Below, in pieces: positions 23,898 to 35,585 of a stretch of DNA of 64,000 nt. The notes beneath the pieces were generated by a model. That model was not told the origin of the DNA. It worked only from the letters and a program-made list of their open reading frames with translations, and did not search any database. The position numbers and the translations under genes were made by a program. Each line of letters starts with the position of its first letter. The first letter of the stretch is position 1. Origin of the DNA: Ureaplasma urealyticum serovar 8 str. ATCC 27618 (GTDB taxonomy: Bacteria > Bacillota_I > Bacilli_A > Mycoplasmatales > Mycoplasmoidaceae); the NCBI RefSeq assembly GCF_000169535.1, contig NZ_AAYN02000002.1, positions 62,001 through 126,000 on the forward strand. The letters run 5' to 3'.

Positions 23898-25724
23898 TTA
23901 TTTTTTACTTTTTTTCTTATTTAATAAAACAATTGTTTGTTTGTAATCTTTAATTCATAACTTAACAATTTCTAACGCTTCTTGTCATGATTGTGGTTGA
24001 GTTAAATCAACACCTAATAATTTAATTGTGTCTAATGGATCTTTTGAACCACCACTTGATAAGAAGTCAAATACTTTTTGTTTTGCGCCTTCTACTTTAG
24101 TGAAAACACGATGTCCTGAAATAATCGCTGCAACTTGACCTACTGCATATTTATAAACATAGAAGTTACCTACATAGAAATGTGGAATACGAAGTGGTGT
24201 AACACTTGATAATGAATAAATTGAAGTTAAATCTTCTACAATTGGTTTGTTTGTATATTCAAATTCTAATTTTTGATATTCTTTCATAACAACATCAGCT
24301 GTAAATGGTGCACCACTATTAATTAATTCATTAGCAATTCATTCAAAATTTGAGAAAATTACTTGACGTGTTGTAGTTGCAAAGAAACCACTAATCATTT
24401 CATCTAAAATCATTAGTTTCATTTCAAGATCATCTTTGTATTTCTCTAATAAGTAGTAGTTTAAATATACTTCATTTGAAATTGATGCAATTTCTGCATA
24501 GAAGATCTTGTAATCACTATAAATTTTTTGTGTACGATTAGAATATAGTGAATGCATTGAGTGTCCTAATTCATGAACAATAGTTTGTACATCACGTAAT
24601 GAATTAGTATAGTTCATTAAAATATAGTATTTACTAATTCCTTTTGTACCACCAATTGAATAAGCACCACCACGTTTACCTTTTTGTGGTAATCATGAAA
24701 CTCATTTTTCATCAAATGCACGTTTAATATTACTTACATATTCATCACCTAAAATTGATAATGAATCGATTGACATTTGTTTTGCTTCTTCAATTGAAAT
24801 ATCAATTTTTTTAGAAATTAATGGTAATGCATTATCTCATGGTTCAATTTTTGAAACTTTAATTAATTTCTTTAAATATGCATTTCTTGCTTTTTTATAA
24901 TCTTCGTTTGCTTCTTTATAAAGTTTTACTTGATCATAAATTAAAGTAATTAATGATTTATCTACAACATCATCAAAAGCTGCTTTAGCAATATAATCTT
25001 CAAAGTTTTTTGCTTTTGCTTGTTGATTTAATGATAAATAGTTGTAATACAACATTTTTGTAATTGATTCACGTGAATCATAGTATGCTTTGTACATTGA
25101 TAAATATGCACTCTTACGTAAAGCACGATCTTTAGCTTTTAAATGAACAAAAGCTTCTGCTTCGTTATTAATTGGGTGCTTTTTACCTTTTGAATCAATA
25201 GCATCAGCAAATTTCATATCATTGTTTGTATATGTTGAATAAATTGTTGAAAAACCTTCATCAGCACGTGCTAATTTTGAATACAATTTGCTTTGTTCAT
25301 CATTTAATGTATGTGGTTGATAACGAAAAATTTCGTCATATTTACGTGTATATACACTTAATTGAGGATCTTTTAAGTATTCTTTAATTTTAGCTTCATT
25401 TGCTAAAATTACGCTATCATAATTACTTAATGCTGTTTCTAATTCATAAAAAGAAGCTGATAGTTTTTGTGATCAAGAATTTCATTTTGGATCAACAACG
25501 TTAGTATTTAAATTATTTGAAACATAATTATAAAAACGGTTAGCAATAATTGTAAATTCTTCTTCTAAAACTTGTCATTGAGCAAAATTTTCTTTTGAAT
25601 CTAAAAAAGTTGCAAAAGCTTTAATACGTTCAGCTTTTTTTGCTTCAAATTCAGCGTATAAATCGTCTAATGATTTGTTATTTAATAAATCATCAAGATC
25701 TCATTCGTATTTTTTATTTTCCAT
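23898..25724 (-). CDS. pepF: Oligoendopeptidase F (M3 metallopeptidase)
   Basis: The gene encodes 608 aa, from ATG 25724 after an AGGAG site, read through many TGA codons to TAA 23898. The zinc motif IVHELGHSMHS lies in the C-terminal half. A further Glu expected about 25 residues later is present in FYAEIAS. The length and the mainly helical N-terminal half fit PepF. It cuts short peptides of about 7-17 residues inside the cell, which suits an organism depending on imported peptides. It is convergent with lysS and divergent from the Pta-like gene. Confidence 0.93.
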
Positions 25725-25827
25725 TACAATCTCCTTATAACGAATATAATATTTCTAGTTTTATAATTATAATATTTATTAATAGCAATATACTAAGTTA
25801 ATTGCTAAAAATAAGAAAGAAAAACCT

Positions 25828-26709
25828 ATGTTAAATGTTGTAAATAAGTTAAAAATTAAATTAGAAAATCTAACAAAAAAGCCTTTAAAAGTTTTATTTA
25901 TTGAACAAAGTTTAGAAATTGATAAAGCAAAACAAATATTAAGTCAAAATTCTTTGATTAATATCGTTGATTTAGCATCTTTTAAAACACCAGAAATTAT
26001 TAACGAATGCGAAAACATTTGGTACGAATTACGAAAATCTAAGGGAGAAAGTCAAAAAGATGCCCAACTAGCAATTAGTAATGATTTAAATTTTGCTGTT
26101 TGTTTGAGTTATTTAAAGAAAATTGATATTTTAATTGTTGGTGCTAATCTATCTTCAAAAACTTGTTTTAGTAGTATTTTAAAAATCTTAAAAAATCCTA
26201 ATGGCTCAATAGCATGTAGCACAATGGCGATGGCTAGTGAACAAGAATTAATTTTTATGAGTGATTGTGCTTTAAATTTAACTTTGAATAAAGATCAAAT
26301 GATTGATGTAGCAAAACATTCATACACAATTGCTAAAAAATATTTTGAAGTTTTAAATAATCATGCAGCATATATTAGTTATTTAAGTCAAAATGATGTC
26401 TTATATCAAAATAATGATTTTGATTTTATTGGACCAATGCAATTTGACGCTGTAGTTGATTTAAGAGTAAGAAATAAAAAAATAATTAATTCACATCAAA
26501 ATCATATTAATCATTATGTTTTTGATAATATAAGCATTGCTAATACAATTTTTAAAATTTATCAAACTAAATTACATTATTTAACAATAGGTTCATATAT
26601 TAGCAATATCTTAACAAAAGTTAGTGTTATTAGTCGTTCAGCAAGTGTTGATGAAATTGTTGCAACAACTTATTTGTTATGTGTTGCCTTCTTAGTTGAT
26701 TTATTTTAA
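25828..26709 (+). CDS. Divergent phosphate acetyltransferase-like protein
   Basis: The protein has 293 aa and no signal or membrane helix. The C-terminal part shows the Pta pattern: GPMQFDAVVD in place of the usual ELQFDAA, then a YVFDNISIANTIFKIYQ block in place of the FPDLNAGNI strand, and a VISRSASVDEIV block in place of the LSRG-containing segment. Pta moves acetyl groups between CoA and phosphate, which with acetate kinase makes ATP. Several Pta residues are changed and the protein is about 30 residues shorter than usual, so activity is uncertain. A hairpin shared with the convergent GntR gene follows. Confidence 0.6.
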   Translation: MLNVVNKLKIKLENLTKKPLKVLFIEQSLEIDKAKQILSQNSLINIVDLASFKTPEIINECENIWYELRKSKGESQKDAQLAISNDLNFAVCLSYLKKIDILIVGANLSSKTCFSSILKILKNPNGSIACSTMAMASEQELIFMSDCALNLTLNKDQMIDVAKHSYTIAKKYFEVLNNHAAYISYLSQNDVLYQNNDFDFIGPMQFDAVVDLRVRNKKIINSHQNHINHYVFDNISIANTIFKIYQTKLHYLTIGSYISNILTKVSVISRSASVDEIVATTYLLCVAFLVDLF

Positions 26710-26719
26710 TAAAGATATT

Positions 26720-26762
26720 AAAAACCACTAAAGACGAAATAAATCTTTTAGTGGTTTTGTTT
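26720..26762. terminator. Bidirectional terminator between Pta-like and GntR genes
   Basis: AAAACCACTAAAGA (26720-26733) pairs with TCTTTTAGTGGTTTT (26744-26758) and has T/A tracts on both sides, serving two convergent genes. Confidence 0.8.
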
Positions 26763-27375
26763 AATTAACTATTAATTTATTAGTTTCTTCATAGCTAAAG
26801 TATTCTTTGCTAATGTGTGTTAAAACTAATAATTCTACTTTTAGTGATGAAGAAGTTAATTTATTTAAAATCATTGGAGTATCAAATTTAATATTTTCGT
26901 TTTCTAAAATTGATTTTAATAAATTAATATTTTCATAATTAATTTGGGTTTGTACATTAAAAAAATCATCAAACCCTGATAATATTAGTTGTTTACTAAT
27001 ATTAATATTATTAGTATCAAACTGTTCTAAGCCCATTATGTTTGGCGTTAAATAGTATGATACTGCAACTGTTTTTTTATTTTTAATTAAACTAAATTTA
27101 GTAATTGAATTAAATTTATTGCCATGATATTCAAAATCAATTATGAATTGTTCGTATTTAATATTATCAATAATTTCATATAAATTAGCAAAGGCTTTAT
27201 TAGTAAAGTGATCAATACTTGAATAAACATAATAACCACTTCCTTTAATTGTGGTTACAATTCCTAATACTTTTAAAACTTCATAAGCATTATGAATTGT
27301 AATTCTTCCACAATTAAAATAGTTTGCTAATTTATATTCACTAGGAATCAATTCATTGATTTTGTATTGATCCAT
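26761..27375 (-). CDS. GntR-family transcriptional regulator
   Basis: The ATG-initiated frame has 204 aa. The start of the winged-helix DNA-binding domain is clear: LIPSEYKLANYFNCGRITIHN, with the recognition helix after CGR, then the wing GIVTTIKGSGYYV. The C-terminal part (about 75-204) is an effector-like domain of the UTRA type. The first helix of a GntR domain normally precedes this ATG. In-frame codons upstream (back to about 27411) give YIVRYIILKIA, exactly such a helix, but contain no ATG or GTG; only ATT, CTG or similar starts exist. True initiation is probably upstream at a rare codon, overlapping the preceding gene. It likely senses a small metabolite; the target genes are not evident. 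Confidence 0.8.
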   Translation of the reverse strand: MDQYKINELIPSEYKLANYFNCGRITIHNAYEVLKVLGIVTTIKGSGYYVYSSIDHFTNKAFANLYEIIDNIKYEQFIIDFEYHGNKFNSITKFSLIKNKKTVAVSYYLTPNIMGLEQFDTNNINISKQLILSGFDDFFNVQTQINYENINLLKSILENENIKFDTPMILNKLTSSSLKVELLVLTHISKEYFSYEETNKLIVN

Positions 27376-27412
27376 AGCAATTTTTAAAATAATATAGCGA
27401 ACAATATAAGTT

Positions 27413-28069
27413 TTATTTGTCAGCGTTTTGTTTTGCTTTACTATTGTCTTGTACTTCCTTTATTTTTTTATCAAGTTCCATTTGTTCAGCTATTTTCTTA
27501 CGAATATTAGCTTCAAGAATTGATAAATCACGATCGAATTTATCAACAATAAACGCTGTTGTTTTTTCTTCTAATAATGTTGATTTTGCAGCTTCTCATT
27601 GTGCTTTGTTTTCTTTAAAATCACGAATTGATAAATTTGTTTCTTCGTAGTATGATTCAAGAATTTTAGTTAATTCATCATCTTTAATTTCAATATTAAA
27701 TTCTTTTTGTAAATCTTGAAAAATTAATGCTTTAGCAATAATTTTTTGTGAAATTTCATAAGCTAGTTTTTCATCTTCAACACCAAATGCTTGTTTGATT
27801 CTTGGTGCTAAATCTTTAACGTCTTCTTCGTTAACATCAATTTCATAAAAATCAGCAAGATATGTCATTGCTTTGTTAAATAAATTTTCACGAACAATAA
27901 TGTTATGTAATTGTTGAGCACGTTGTTCTTCAGTTTGTTTTGCAAAAACAGTGTTAATTCTTTCTTTGTGCATTTCTAATGCTTTAGGATCAACACTTAA
28001 TTCTTCTAACACAATTGTATGTTTTCAATCAATTGGTTTTTTATTAATGATAGTACTTTTAAAATTCAT
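27413..28069 (-). CDS. Chaperone-like protein resembling the C-domain of trigger factor
   Basis: The gene encodes 218 aa from ATG 28069 to TAA 27413, with two TGA (Trp). It is almost wholly helical and acidic, with two similar stretches, YEIDVNEEDVKDLAP and FNIEIKDDELTKILES. These match the repeating strand-helix entry of the trigger-factor C-domain (v...y.i.vseeel...). A charged tail rich in Lys, Glu and Gln follows. It lacks a ribosome-docking N-domain and the FKBP-type isomerase domain. A free-standing TF-C/SurA-like chaperone is my best reading, made by pattern only. It is co-directional with the GntR gene, whose likely start overlaps its end. Confidence 0.45.
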
Positions 28070-28115
28070 ATATTATTTCCTTTAGTTATTAAATGCATGA
28101 GTTTAATACACTTAT

Positions 28116-28121
28116 ATTATA
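28116..28121 (-). promoter_or_regulatory. Possible -10 box before the TF-C-like gene
   Basis: On the minus strand the hexamer reads TATAAT, about 45 bases before the start at 28069. The -35 region is weak, as is common in mollicutes. Confidence 0.35.
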
Positions 28122-28160
28122 ATATTTTAAATTAATTGCTTTAATTACTAAAACAACATA

Positions 28161-29036
28161 TTATTTATTATTTGATAAATAATCTTTAACTTTAATGTTA
28201 TGAACAATTTTTTGATCATCAACAATATCAATTTGAGCATCAATATTATAAACATCTTTTAATAAAGTTTTAGTGATGATTTCATTGGGATTGCCATTAG
28301 CATAAATTTGACCATCTTTTAATACAAAAACTTCATCACTATATTGAATTGCTTGATTAATATCATGTAAAATTGCAATAATTGTTTTTTGACGTAGAAT
28401 TTGTAATTTCTTTAATGATTCAAGCAATTCATATTGGTTTTTAATGTCTAAATATGTTGTTGGTTCATCTAACAAAATAATTGGTGTATCTTGTACTAAA
28501 CATAATGCTAAAACAACTTTTTGTCTTTGACCACCAGATAGTTCTTGCATAAATTTTTCTTTTAAATCATGTAATTGCATTTCGTTAATTACTAAATCAA
28601 TAACTGCTTTATCATCTTTTCCTAAAATCCCACTAATTCCTAAATATGGATTACGACCAAAAGTAATAAAATCAATAACACGTGTGCCTTGGGGAATTTC
28701 AATACTTTGAGGAATATAAGAAATTAATTGAGCTAGTTGTTTAAAACTTAATTCACTAATATTTTTATCAAAAACTTTTATATTACCTTTTTTTAATTTT
28801 AATAATTTAACAATTGCTTTTGCAGTTGTTGATTTTCCACACCCATTGGGACCTAAAATTGTAGTAAAAGAATTTTTTTTGATATCTAATGTTAAATTTT
28901 TTAAAACATCAGGTAATTTTTTATGATACTTATAAGATAAATTATCAACAACTAAAGCATAATCATTGCTTTCTTTAATAATTCGATCTCGATCTAATTG
29001 ATGATTACAAAAATATTTACTGAAAATTTTAAACAT
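28161..29036 (-). CDS. Iron/siderophore-type ABC importer ATPase (FecE family)
   Basis: The gene encodes 291 aa with Walker A GPNGCGKST (62-70), signature LSGGQRQK, Walker B LLDEPTTYLD and a switch His in AILHDINQA. The Q-loop region IPQSIEIPQGTRVIDFITFGRNPY is typical of the FecE/FhuC group. A 30-residue N-terminal extension precedes the ATPase core. It is the last gene of a lipoprotein-permease-ATPase operon and would power uptake of chelated iron or a similar cofactor. The gap after the permease is four bases. Confidence 0.9.
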   Translation of the reverse strand: MFKIFSKYFCNHQLDRDRIIKESNDYALVVDNLSYKYHKKLPDVLKNLTLDIKKNSFTTILGPNGCGKSTTAKAIVKLLKLKKGNIKVFDKNISELSFKQLAQLISYIPQSIEIPQGTRVIDFITFGRNPYLGISGILGKDDKAVIDLVINEMQLHDLKEKFMQELSGGQRQKVVLALCLVQDTPIILLDEPTTYLDIKNQYELLESLKKLQILRQKTIIAILHDINQAIQYSDEVFVLKDGQIYANGNPNEIITKTLLKDVYNIDAQIDIVDDQKIVHNIKVKDYLSNNK

Positions 29037-29040
29037 ATTT

Positions 29041-30111
29041 TTATTTACCTCTCACAATTAAATACATAAAATAAGGCGTGATAATTGTTGTTGATAAAAA
29101 GCCAACTGGAACTTGCGTATTAAAATTGACTGAAATTAATAAGGCGAAACAAACTAAAATAGCTCCAATTAAAAAAGCAGCAAACATTGTAATTCCTGTT
29201 TTGTTGCCAAATAATTGGCGAGCAACACTTGCTCCAATAACACCTAATAAAGCGACATAGCCAACTAAAACAATTTCTAAACCTGCCAATAAGGCCACAA
29301 GGAAATAAATACTAATTTTTAAACGTTCAACATTAATTCCTGTTGTTGATGCTAAAGCAGCGCTTGTTTCATATAAATCAATTTTTTTACGCAAAAATCA
29401 AATTGGAATTAATGTTAATGTAATTAAAATTGAACATGAAATTACTAATGATAAGTCAATGTATTGAGAATTAGGAATTATTCCTAAAGTGTAGTTTTTA
29501 ATGTTTTCAAAAGCAATCATTAAATTCTTATCTTGATTTGAAAATAACGAATTGTTAGCAGGATTAATCAAAACTACAGAAACTGCTTCAAATAAGAAGT
29601 TTAAGGCGATTCCTATAATGATAAATTTTTCATTATTTGCCTTTCCTAGTTTTGATAGAGTATAAACAATGCTTGTTCCAAGAATTGATGATAAAAACAT
29701 AATTAATGGTAAGATACGCATTTCAGGATTTAAATAACTGCTTGTTTTATCTTTTATAAGAATAAAATAAAAAGTCATTAAAATAATATTTAATGATCCA
29801 ATTCCTAAAACAGAAGTGTCTGCTAAATGATTACGTGTAACTTTTTGTAATAATAGTCCAGCTACAGCAATAGCGCCTCCAGAGAAAAATGCCATTAACG
29901 TTTTGGGACCACGAATATTAAAATTAAATTGATTAATTGATACATCAAACCCATTAGTAGCATCATAATAAATTGCTAATGTCAAAAAAATAAAACAAAG
30001 GGCAATAGCAATTAGCCCTGCCATTTTAATAATTGCAAATTGTTTATAATTAAGGTTTTTAATTAAATAAAAATGATGTTGTTTGAGTTTTGTTTTGTAA
30101 TTAATTTTCAT
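29041..30111 (-). CDS. Iron/siderophore-type ABC importer permease (FecCD family)
   Basis: The gene encodes 356 aa, joined across one TGA at 29395-29397. It has about nine or ten membrane helices. The blocks GPKTLMAFFSGGAIAVAGLLLQ and, later, a GVIGASVARQLFG-like stretch are FecCD family marks; the first is the conserved G..LQ..tRN segment (LLQKVTRNHLAD). The family acts as a dimer, and a single permease gene is consistent with a homodimer. It lies between the binding lipoprotein and the ATPase with very short gaps. Confidence 0.9.
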
Positions 30112-30122
30112 TAGTCCTCTTT

Positions 30123-32093
30123 TTATTTTGAGTTAACAAATGTATCTCAATATGAACCTCAATTATTGGCTTTTCTTAATAAATGTTCATTTTGTTTAAT
30201 TACTTGCGGATCAATTGTTTTATTAATAATTCTAATTATAGAATCTAAAATCATATTATAACCAATAGGCGATTTAATTCCATCATTTCATAATTCATAA
30301 TTATCATCAAAAACACGATTAGCAGGATCTTCATAATTTGGTTTAATTAATGACATGATCAATTCTTTTTGTGGTCTAGTTAAGTTGTTGCTATGAAAGT
30401 CTTCTAAATTTTGATAACTAATTTTAATTAAATAATCAAATTGTGAATTAAATTTAGCAAAATTACTTGCACTTAATGATCCTTCGCCTAAATTTCATCA
30501 TCATCCATTATCGTCCATATTAAATAGAGATCCAACAATGTTTTTATCAACTTGTACGCCGTCTTGACTATCACCACCACCAAAACAATGAATTTGACCA
30601 TTACCATGTCTATGACATAATAATTGTTTTCCATTAACATCTTCTAATAATTCAGTTCATTCATCTTTTTTTAAAATTGGCTTTGGCGCTTTAAACCCTA
30701 GATCATAATATAAAAAACCATATTTAGATTGAGTTTGTAATGTTGAAGAACCGCTATTTTGTGATGTCGTTAATAATCCTAAAGTTTTAGAATTAGTGTT
30801 ATCAAATTGTTTTAGATCAGGATTATAATTTTTATCAACAACACCTACTGCTTGAAAATAAGCACGAATTTTGTTTAAACGTTCAATTAAATTTTTAGCA
30901 ATTTGATTAGCATTGAATAAAGCTTTTTTTAATGGTTCTAATTTTGCTAAGTTATCTTTAAAATCAATTTGTGCTTGTTCTGAGTATGCATATTTAGTTG
31001 TTGCATAAGCAATATCGTATAAATAAAGCAATGAATCGCGCATTGTCCCTAAATAAACTTGAGTTCCACCATCTCATCGCATATTTTGTTCATAAATTGG
31101 GTGATGTTGTAAAATTGATGTAATGTAATCATCTTGTTTTATTGTTGGCGAAAAAGGATTGTAATTTAAATGATTTAAGCCAGATTCTCTAACTTTTTTT
31201 GTTAATACAACTGTTTTAAGAGCTTCATAAATTTTTGAATTTAGCGACTTAGGATTATTTCAATTTTTTTCAGTATAAAAAATAGGAATATCATTGCCTT
31301 CTAGAACTCTTTTTTTAAAAGCGGAATTATTAAAATTAATTCCATCAAAAGTTTGACCATTAAAATAGTCTTCTTGTAATTTATTAGCAATGTATGAATA
31401 ATTATATAATTCGTTCAATTCGCCTTTTTCTTTATCTTTATATTCTAACCCTAACAATAAACTTTTTCTCAGTAATGAATTAGGCTTATTTTTAAAATTT
31501 AGAATGTCATCCTTATTTAAAGTTAAATAAAAATCGCGGCTCATTTTAAAATCAACAGGAATTATTGTATTAGGATTTGATATTGGACCATCATGGGCAA
31601 CTAATGATTTTTTTGCACGTTCAAAGTGGCTATTATCAATTAGATAACGATCATAATAAACAAGTTTGCCTTTGTTTTTATTTCAATACTCTTCGTTTAC
31701 ACCTTCACCATAAGTATTACCACTAAAACTTCATCATGTTGTTCCATATTGTTTAATATCTTTTTCTAAACTAGTTAACTTTTCTTTAAACTGATTAGCA
31801 AAATTATCTTTTTCATAAAATCATTTTTGATAATCAGATTTTTGGGGATTTAAATAATCATATGGAGCTTTTTTCTTTCAATACATTTGTTGTGGATAAT
31901 AATCTGGTGTAATTCCCAATGCTAATAAATTATCCGCTTGTGATGTATAAGTTGGCATAATGTCATATTTAATTTGTTCTTGAATATTTGTCGAAGATGT
32001 TTTTGTACATGAACTAGCAATTGTAGCAACACTAATTCCAAAAGAAAGCAATCCAAATGTTCCTAGTAAATAAATTTTTGTTTTTTTATGCAT
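30123..32093 (-). CDS. Large substrate-binding lipoprotein of the iron-type ABC importer
   Basis: The gene encodes 656 aa, read through many TGA codons to TAA. A signal peptide ends at the lipobox IASSC (Cys29). Just after comes a DIMPTYTSQADNLLALGITPDYY block; the ALGI-P pattern resembles the start of iron-compound binding proteins. The rest is much longer than the usual 300 aa and is rich in Asn, Lys and Tyr. Aromatic and acidic residues may bind the ligand, but no specific site is visible. It is the first gene of the operon and lies divergent from the CBS-domain gene. The ligand could be a siderophore, haem or another cofactor. Confidence 0.8.
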
Positions 32094-32328
32094 TTTTAAT
32101 CCTTAATTTTCGCTTTTTTTAAATTCTTATCAATTATAAATAAAAGGATTATTATAAATAAAAATAAATTACTTAAATGTATGCTTAATTAAATTTAAGT
32201 AATAAAAAATGGAATTAATAAGAGAATTTTTGACTAATAAACTTTTTTTCTTTAATCAATTTTATATATAATAAAAGGATAGTAGCCTAGAATTGGCTCA
32301 ATAACATTTTTTATATAAAAGGAAACTT

Positions 32329-33657
32329 ATGATTGAAGATTCCCAACAAATTATTGATAATCAAACAACTTTTAGTGTTGGTGTTTTAATAATATTAGCA
32401 ATTATTACTATTATTTTAATTTGCTTTTCAGCATTTTTTTCAGCAACTGAAACAGCTGTTACAAGTGTGACAACTGTGAAATGAAAAACTGAAAGTAATA
32501 AAATTAAGTCAAAAACAATTATTAATGTAATTTATAAAATGATTAATAACTATACTATTACATTAGCCACTATTTTAATTGGTAATACACTAGTAAATAC
32601 TGCATCATCAACAATTGCTGGTTTATTTTTTGCAGGTATTGTTAAATCTTTTAGTACAGCGAGTAATGCTGAAGCTATTGGAACAGGGATTGCAACTGGA
32701 ATTATGACTTTAATTGTTTTATTATTTGGTGAGTTTATACCAAAAAATTTTGCTAAGAAAAATCCAATTAAAATTCTTAAATTAGTTGCTTATCCACTAA
32801 ATTGTTTTTATGTACTTTTTTGGCCATTAACATGACTTTTAAATAGAATGTTTAATAAGAAATCACAAAGTGTAATTACAGCCACTGAAGAAGAATTAAA
32901 ATCTTTAGTTGAAGTTATTCGTCACGAAGGAACATTAGATAGTCAAGAAGCTTTAATTATTAACAAAGCAATTTTATTTGATGACATTTTAATTAATCAA
33001 AAAATGGTTCCTTGAAATCAAGTTGTTAAAATTAGCGAAAATAAAACAGTGCTTGAAAGTTTTGAAATTTTTAATTCAAGTGGTTTTTCACGTTTGGTGG
33101 TCATTAATAAAGATGATGAAGTAGTTGGTATTATTCATTTAAAAAAGATTATTAAATATCTTCTTAACGAACCTAATACAATCATCAAAGACATTATGGA
33201 AACACCTTTATTAATGAATCAAAAAGACACTTTATATGATGGTTTAAGAACAATGCAATTTCAAAGAATTCATTTAGGTATTGTTGTTGATAATATCACT
33301 GAAAAAAATCCAATAGGAATTATTACATTAGAAAACATTACTGAAGAATTAACAGGTAATGTTTATGATGAAACAGACAACGAAAATGAAATTAAAGAAA
33401 TTCAAGTTGTTAATGAAACAACATGACGTGTTAATGCTAAAACTAATGCTAAATTATTTTTACATCAATATATTGATAAAAATATTGAAGTTGATGATGA
33501 TATTAATATGGGCAAATACATTGCTAAAATTAATAAAAATCGTGCTTTTAAAAACCGTCAATTAATTAATACACCTAATATGTATATTGAAACCTTTAAA
33601 GATGTAAGAACTAATCAATTTGCTTTTTTAATTGAGAAGAAAATTAATAAATTATAA
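32329..33657 (+). CDS. CNNM/HlyC-type membrane protein with CBS pair
   Basis: The gene encodes 442 aa, with an AAAGG site before ATG 32329. A DUF21/CNNM membrane domain (about 20-190) begins with the typical FSATETAVTS block and has three or four helices. A pair of CBS domains (about 215-350) follows, with GFSRLVVINKDDEVVGIIHLKK as its first strand-helix unit. A C-terminal CorC_HlyC domain (about 365-442) ends the protein. Family members are linked to magnesium and cobalt transport or efflux, sensed through the CBS domains. Older annotations call them haemolysins, which is not supported by this sequence. Confidence 0.88.
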
Positions 33658-33664
33658 GAATTAA

Positions 33665-33697
33665 AAAACTAGTTTTGACCAAACTAGTTTTTTCTTT
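33665..33697. terminator. Terminator between convergent CBS protein and whiA
   Basis: AAAACTAGTTT (33665-33675) pairs with AAACTAGTTTT (33681-33691). The whiA stop codon (33684-33686) lies inside the right arm. Confidence 0.8.
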
Positions 33698-34685
33698 CAT
33701 TTTTTAATATTAATTCTTCATACATTTGCTTAATGCGTGAGTTAAAGTGATTTAAACCACTTTTAGAAATTTCAATATTAAATGTTTGTTTTAATAAATA
33801 AGCTAATTCATTTAATGAGCAATCTGGATTTTGAATTCGTAGTTCACAATACTTTAAAAATTTATCGCTTTGTTTGCTAAAATCTTCATGGTTTTTTTTA
33901 ATTTCTAAAATCATTTCTTTAGCTAAAACCCCTGCTTTAGAACTTTTAGAAAGATTAGAAATATCCAAATTATTTAAACGTTGTTGTTGATTATTAAAAT
34001 CACGTTGAATACGAATATTTTCAAACTCAAATAAAGAATTTTGTGTACGAATCGCTTTTAAAAAATCACTAATTGTTTCTGATTTTTTAAAATAAATAAT
34101 GGTTTTTTTATTACGATAAACAATTTTATACTCTAATCCATAACGTGATAAAGCTTTTGTTAGTAATGGAATATAATTATTTGAATCACAACGAATTTCT
34201 AGATGGTAATTTTCAAGTGGGTGAGCAATTGATCCGCCCGATAACATAGCACCAATTAAAAAATTTGAGCAATAACGATCTTTATGAAAATTCTCATCAT
34301 TTTCATTATCAAATAGCTTTAGTATTTCATCTAATTTATCTAAATCGCCTCAAAGTGCTAACGAATAATTAGTACGTGTTTTATTTAAATGATCTGGTTC
34401 GACAATAATTTCATATTCAAGATTTAAATTATTAAAATGTTCTAGTCCATTTAAAATAAATTCAATAATTTGAAGATTTTGTGATTTAAGAATTCAAGTT
34501 AGTTTTTGACCAATTTTAATGGTTAAATTATTACGAAAAAAAGAATATAAAATAACTTTGTAATCTGTTGAAGAATAATCAGTATTCGTATAAATATCTT
34601 CTTTAACAAATTCACTAAAAGTAAATTTGTTAAGATCTTTATCAATTATTTCTTGTAATGTACTCTTTTGCATAAAGTGCAGCAA
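33684..34685 (-). CDS. whiA: WhiA-family DNA-binding protein
   Basis: The gene encodes 333 aa from the ATG at 34685 (a second ATG at 34673 is equally possible), read through TGA codons to TAG 33684. The N-terminal half has the homing-endonuclease-like plan of WhiA with a GAMLSGGSI block near residue 145. The C-terminal part has the [14 protein letters not shown] stretch and a helix-turn-helix segment LAYLLKQ ... [15 protein letters not shown]. In Firmicutes WhiA affects cell division and chromosome segregation. It overlaps the end of trxB by 44 bases, and the operon is shared with lgt, hprK, tilS and pth. Confidence 0.88.
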
Positions 34686-35568
34686 TTACTCCATCATTTA
34701 TAGCTGTAGCGATTTGTCGAACACTTTTATCAACAATATCTCCAGCTGCAAAAATTCCATGAACATTGGTTTCCATATTCTTATTAGTTGTAATAAAACC
34801 GTTTGTTTCATTAAAAATATTTAAGTTACTTGCATTAATTCTTGATGGTAATAAACCAATAAAAGTGAAATTGGCTTCAACATTTAATGTTGTTATTTCA
34901 TTGGTAACTAAATCTTTAAATCTTAAACCTTGCAAAAACTCTTCGCCAAAAAATTCGAATGTTTGCTTATTGTAATGAATCTTTATATTAGAAGTGTTCT
35001 TAACAATTTCAACCATTTGTCGTTCAGCTTTAAATTCTGGTTTATTAGCAATTAAATGAACTTCTTTAGCAATGGTTGCTAAATAAATTGCTTCTTCAAC
35101 TGCTGAATTACCAGAACCTATAACAGAAACAACTTTATTTTTATAAAGTGGTCCATCACAAATTGCACAATAACTAATCCCTTTGTTTTCAAATGTTAAT
35201 TCACCAGGAATGTTTAAACGTCTATTTTCTGTTCCTGTTGCAATAATTACAGTTTTAGCAATTAGTGTTTGTGTAGCTAATTTAACTTCTTTATATTTTT
35301 CTTTTAAAGTGATTTCATCAGCTAATTCATAAATTACAAGAATATCTAAATTTAAAACTTGTTCGTACATTTTATAAGCTAATTCAGGTCCTGAAATACT
35401 ATTAATTCCTAAATAGTTTTCCACATTTGCTGTTAGTGCTACTTTGCCACCTGGAAATTGCTTTTCAACAATAATGACATTTAAACCTGAACGTTTAGCA
35501 TAAACAGCAGCAGCTAATCCTGCTGGACCTGCACCAATAATCACTAAATCATAAATTTGTTGATTCAT
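34642..35568 (-). CDS. trxB: Thioredoxin reductase
   Basis: The gene encodes 308 aa with no internal TGA. The FAD site is [12 protein letters not shown] (about 10-21). The active cysteines are in YCAICDG (Cys134, Cys137), and the NADPH site is [13 protein letters not shown] second FAD contact near the end reads [11 protein letters not shown]. It reduces thioredoxin with NADPH in the cytoplasm, the core redox defence in mollicutes that lack glutathione. It follows lgt by 17 bases and overlaps whiA. Confidence 0.95.
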   Translation of the reverse strand: MNQQIYDLVIIGAGPAGLAAAVYAKRSGLNVIIVEKQFPGGKVALTANVENYLGINSISGPELAYKMYEQVLNLDILVIYELADEITLKEKYKEVKLATQTLIAKTVIIATGTENRRLNIPGELTFENKGISYCAICDGPLYKNKVVSVIGSGNSAVEEAIYLATIAKEVHLIANKPEFKAERQMVEIVKNTSNIKIHYNKQTFEFFGEEFLQGLRFKDLVTNEITTLNVEANFTFIGLLPSRINASNLNIFNETNGFITTNKNMETNVHGIFAAGDIVDKSVRQIATAINDGVIAALYAKEYITRNN

Positions 35569-35585
35569 TTAACACCTACTTTCTT

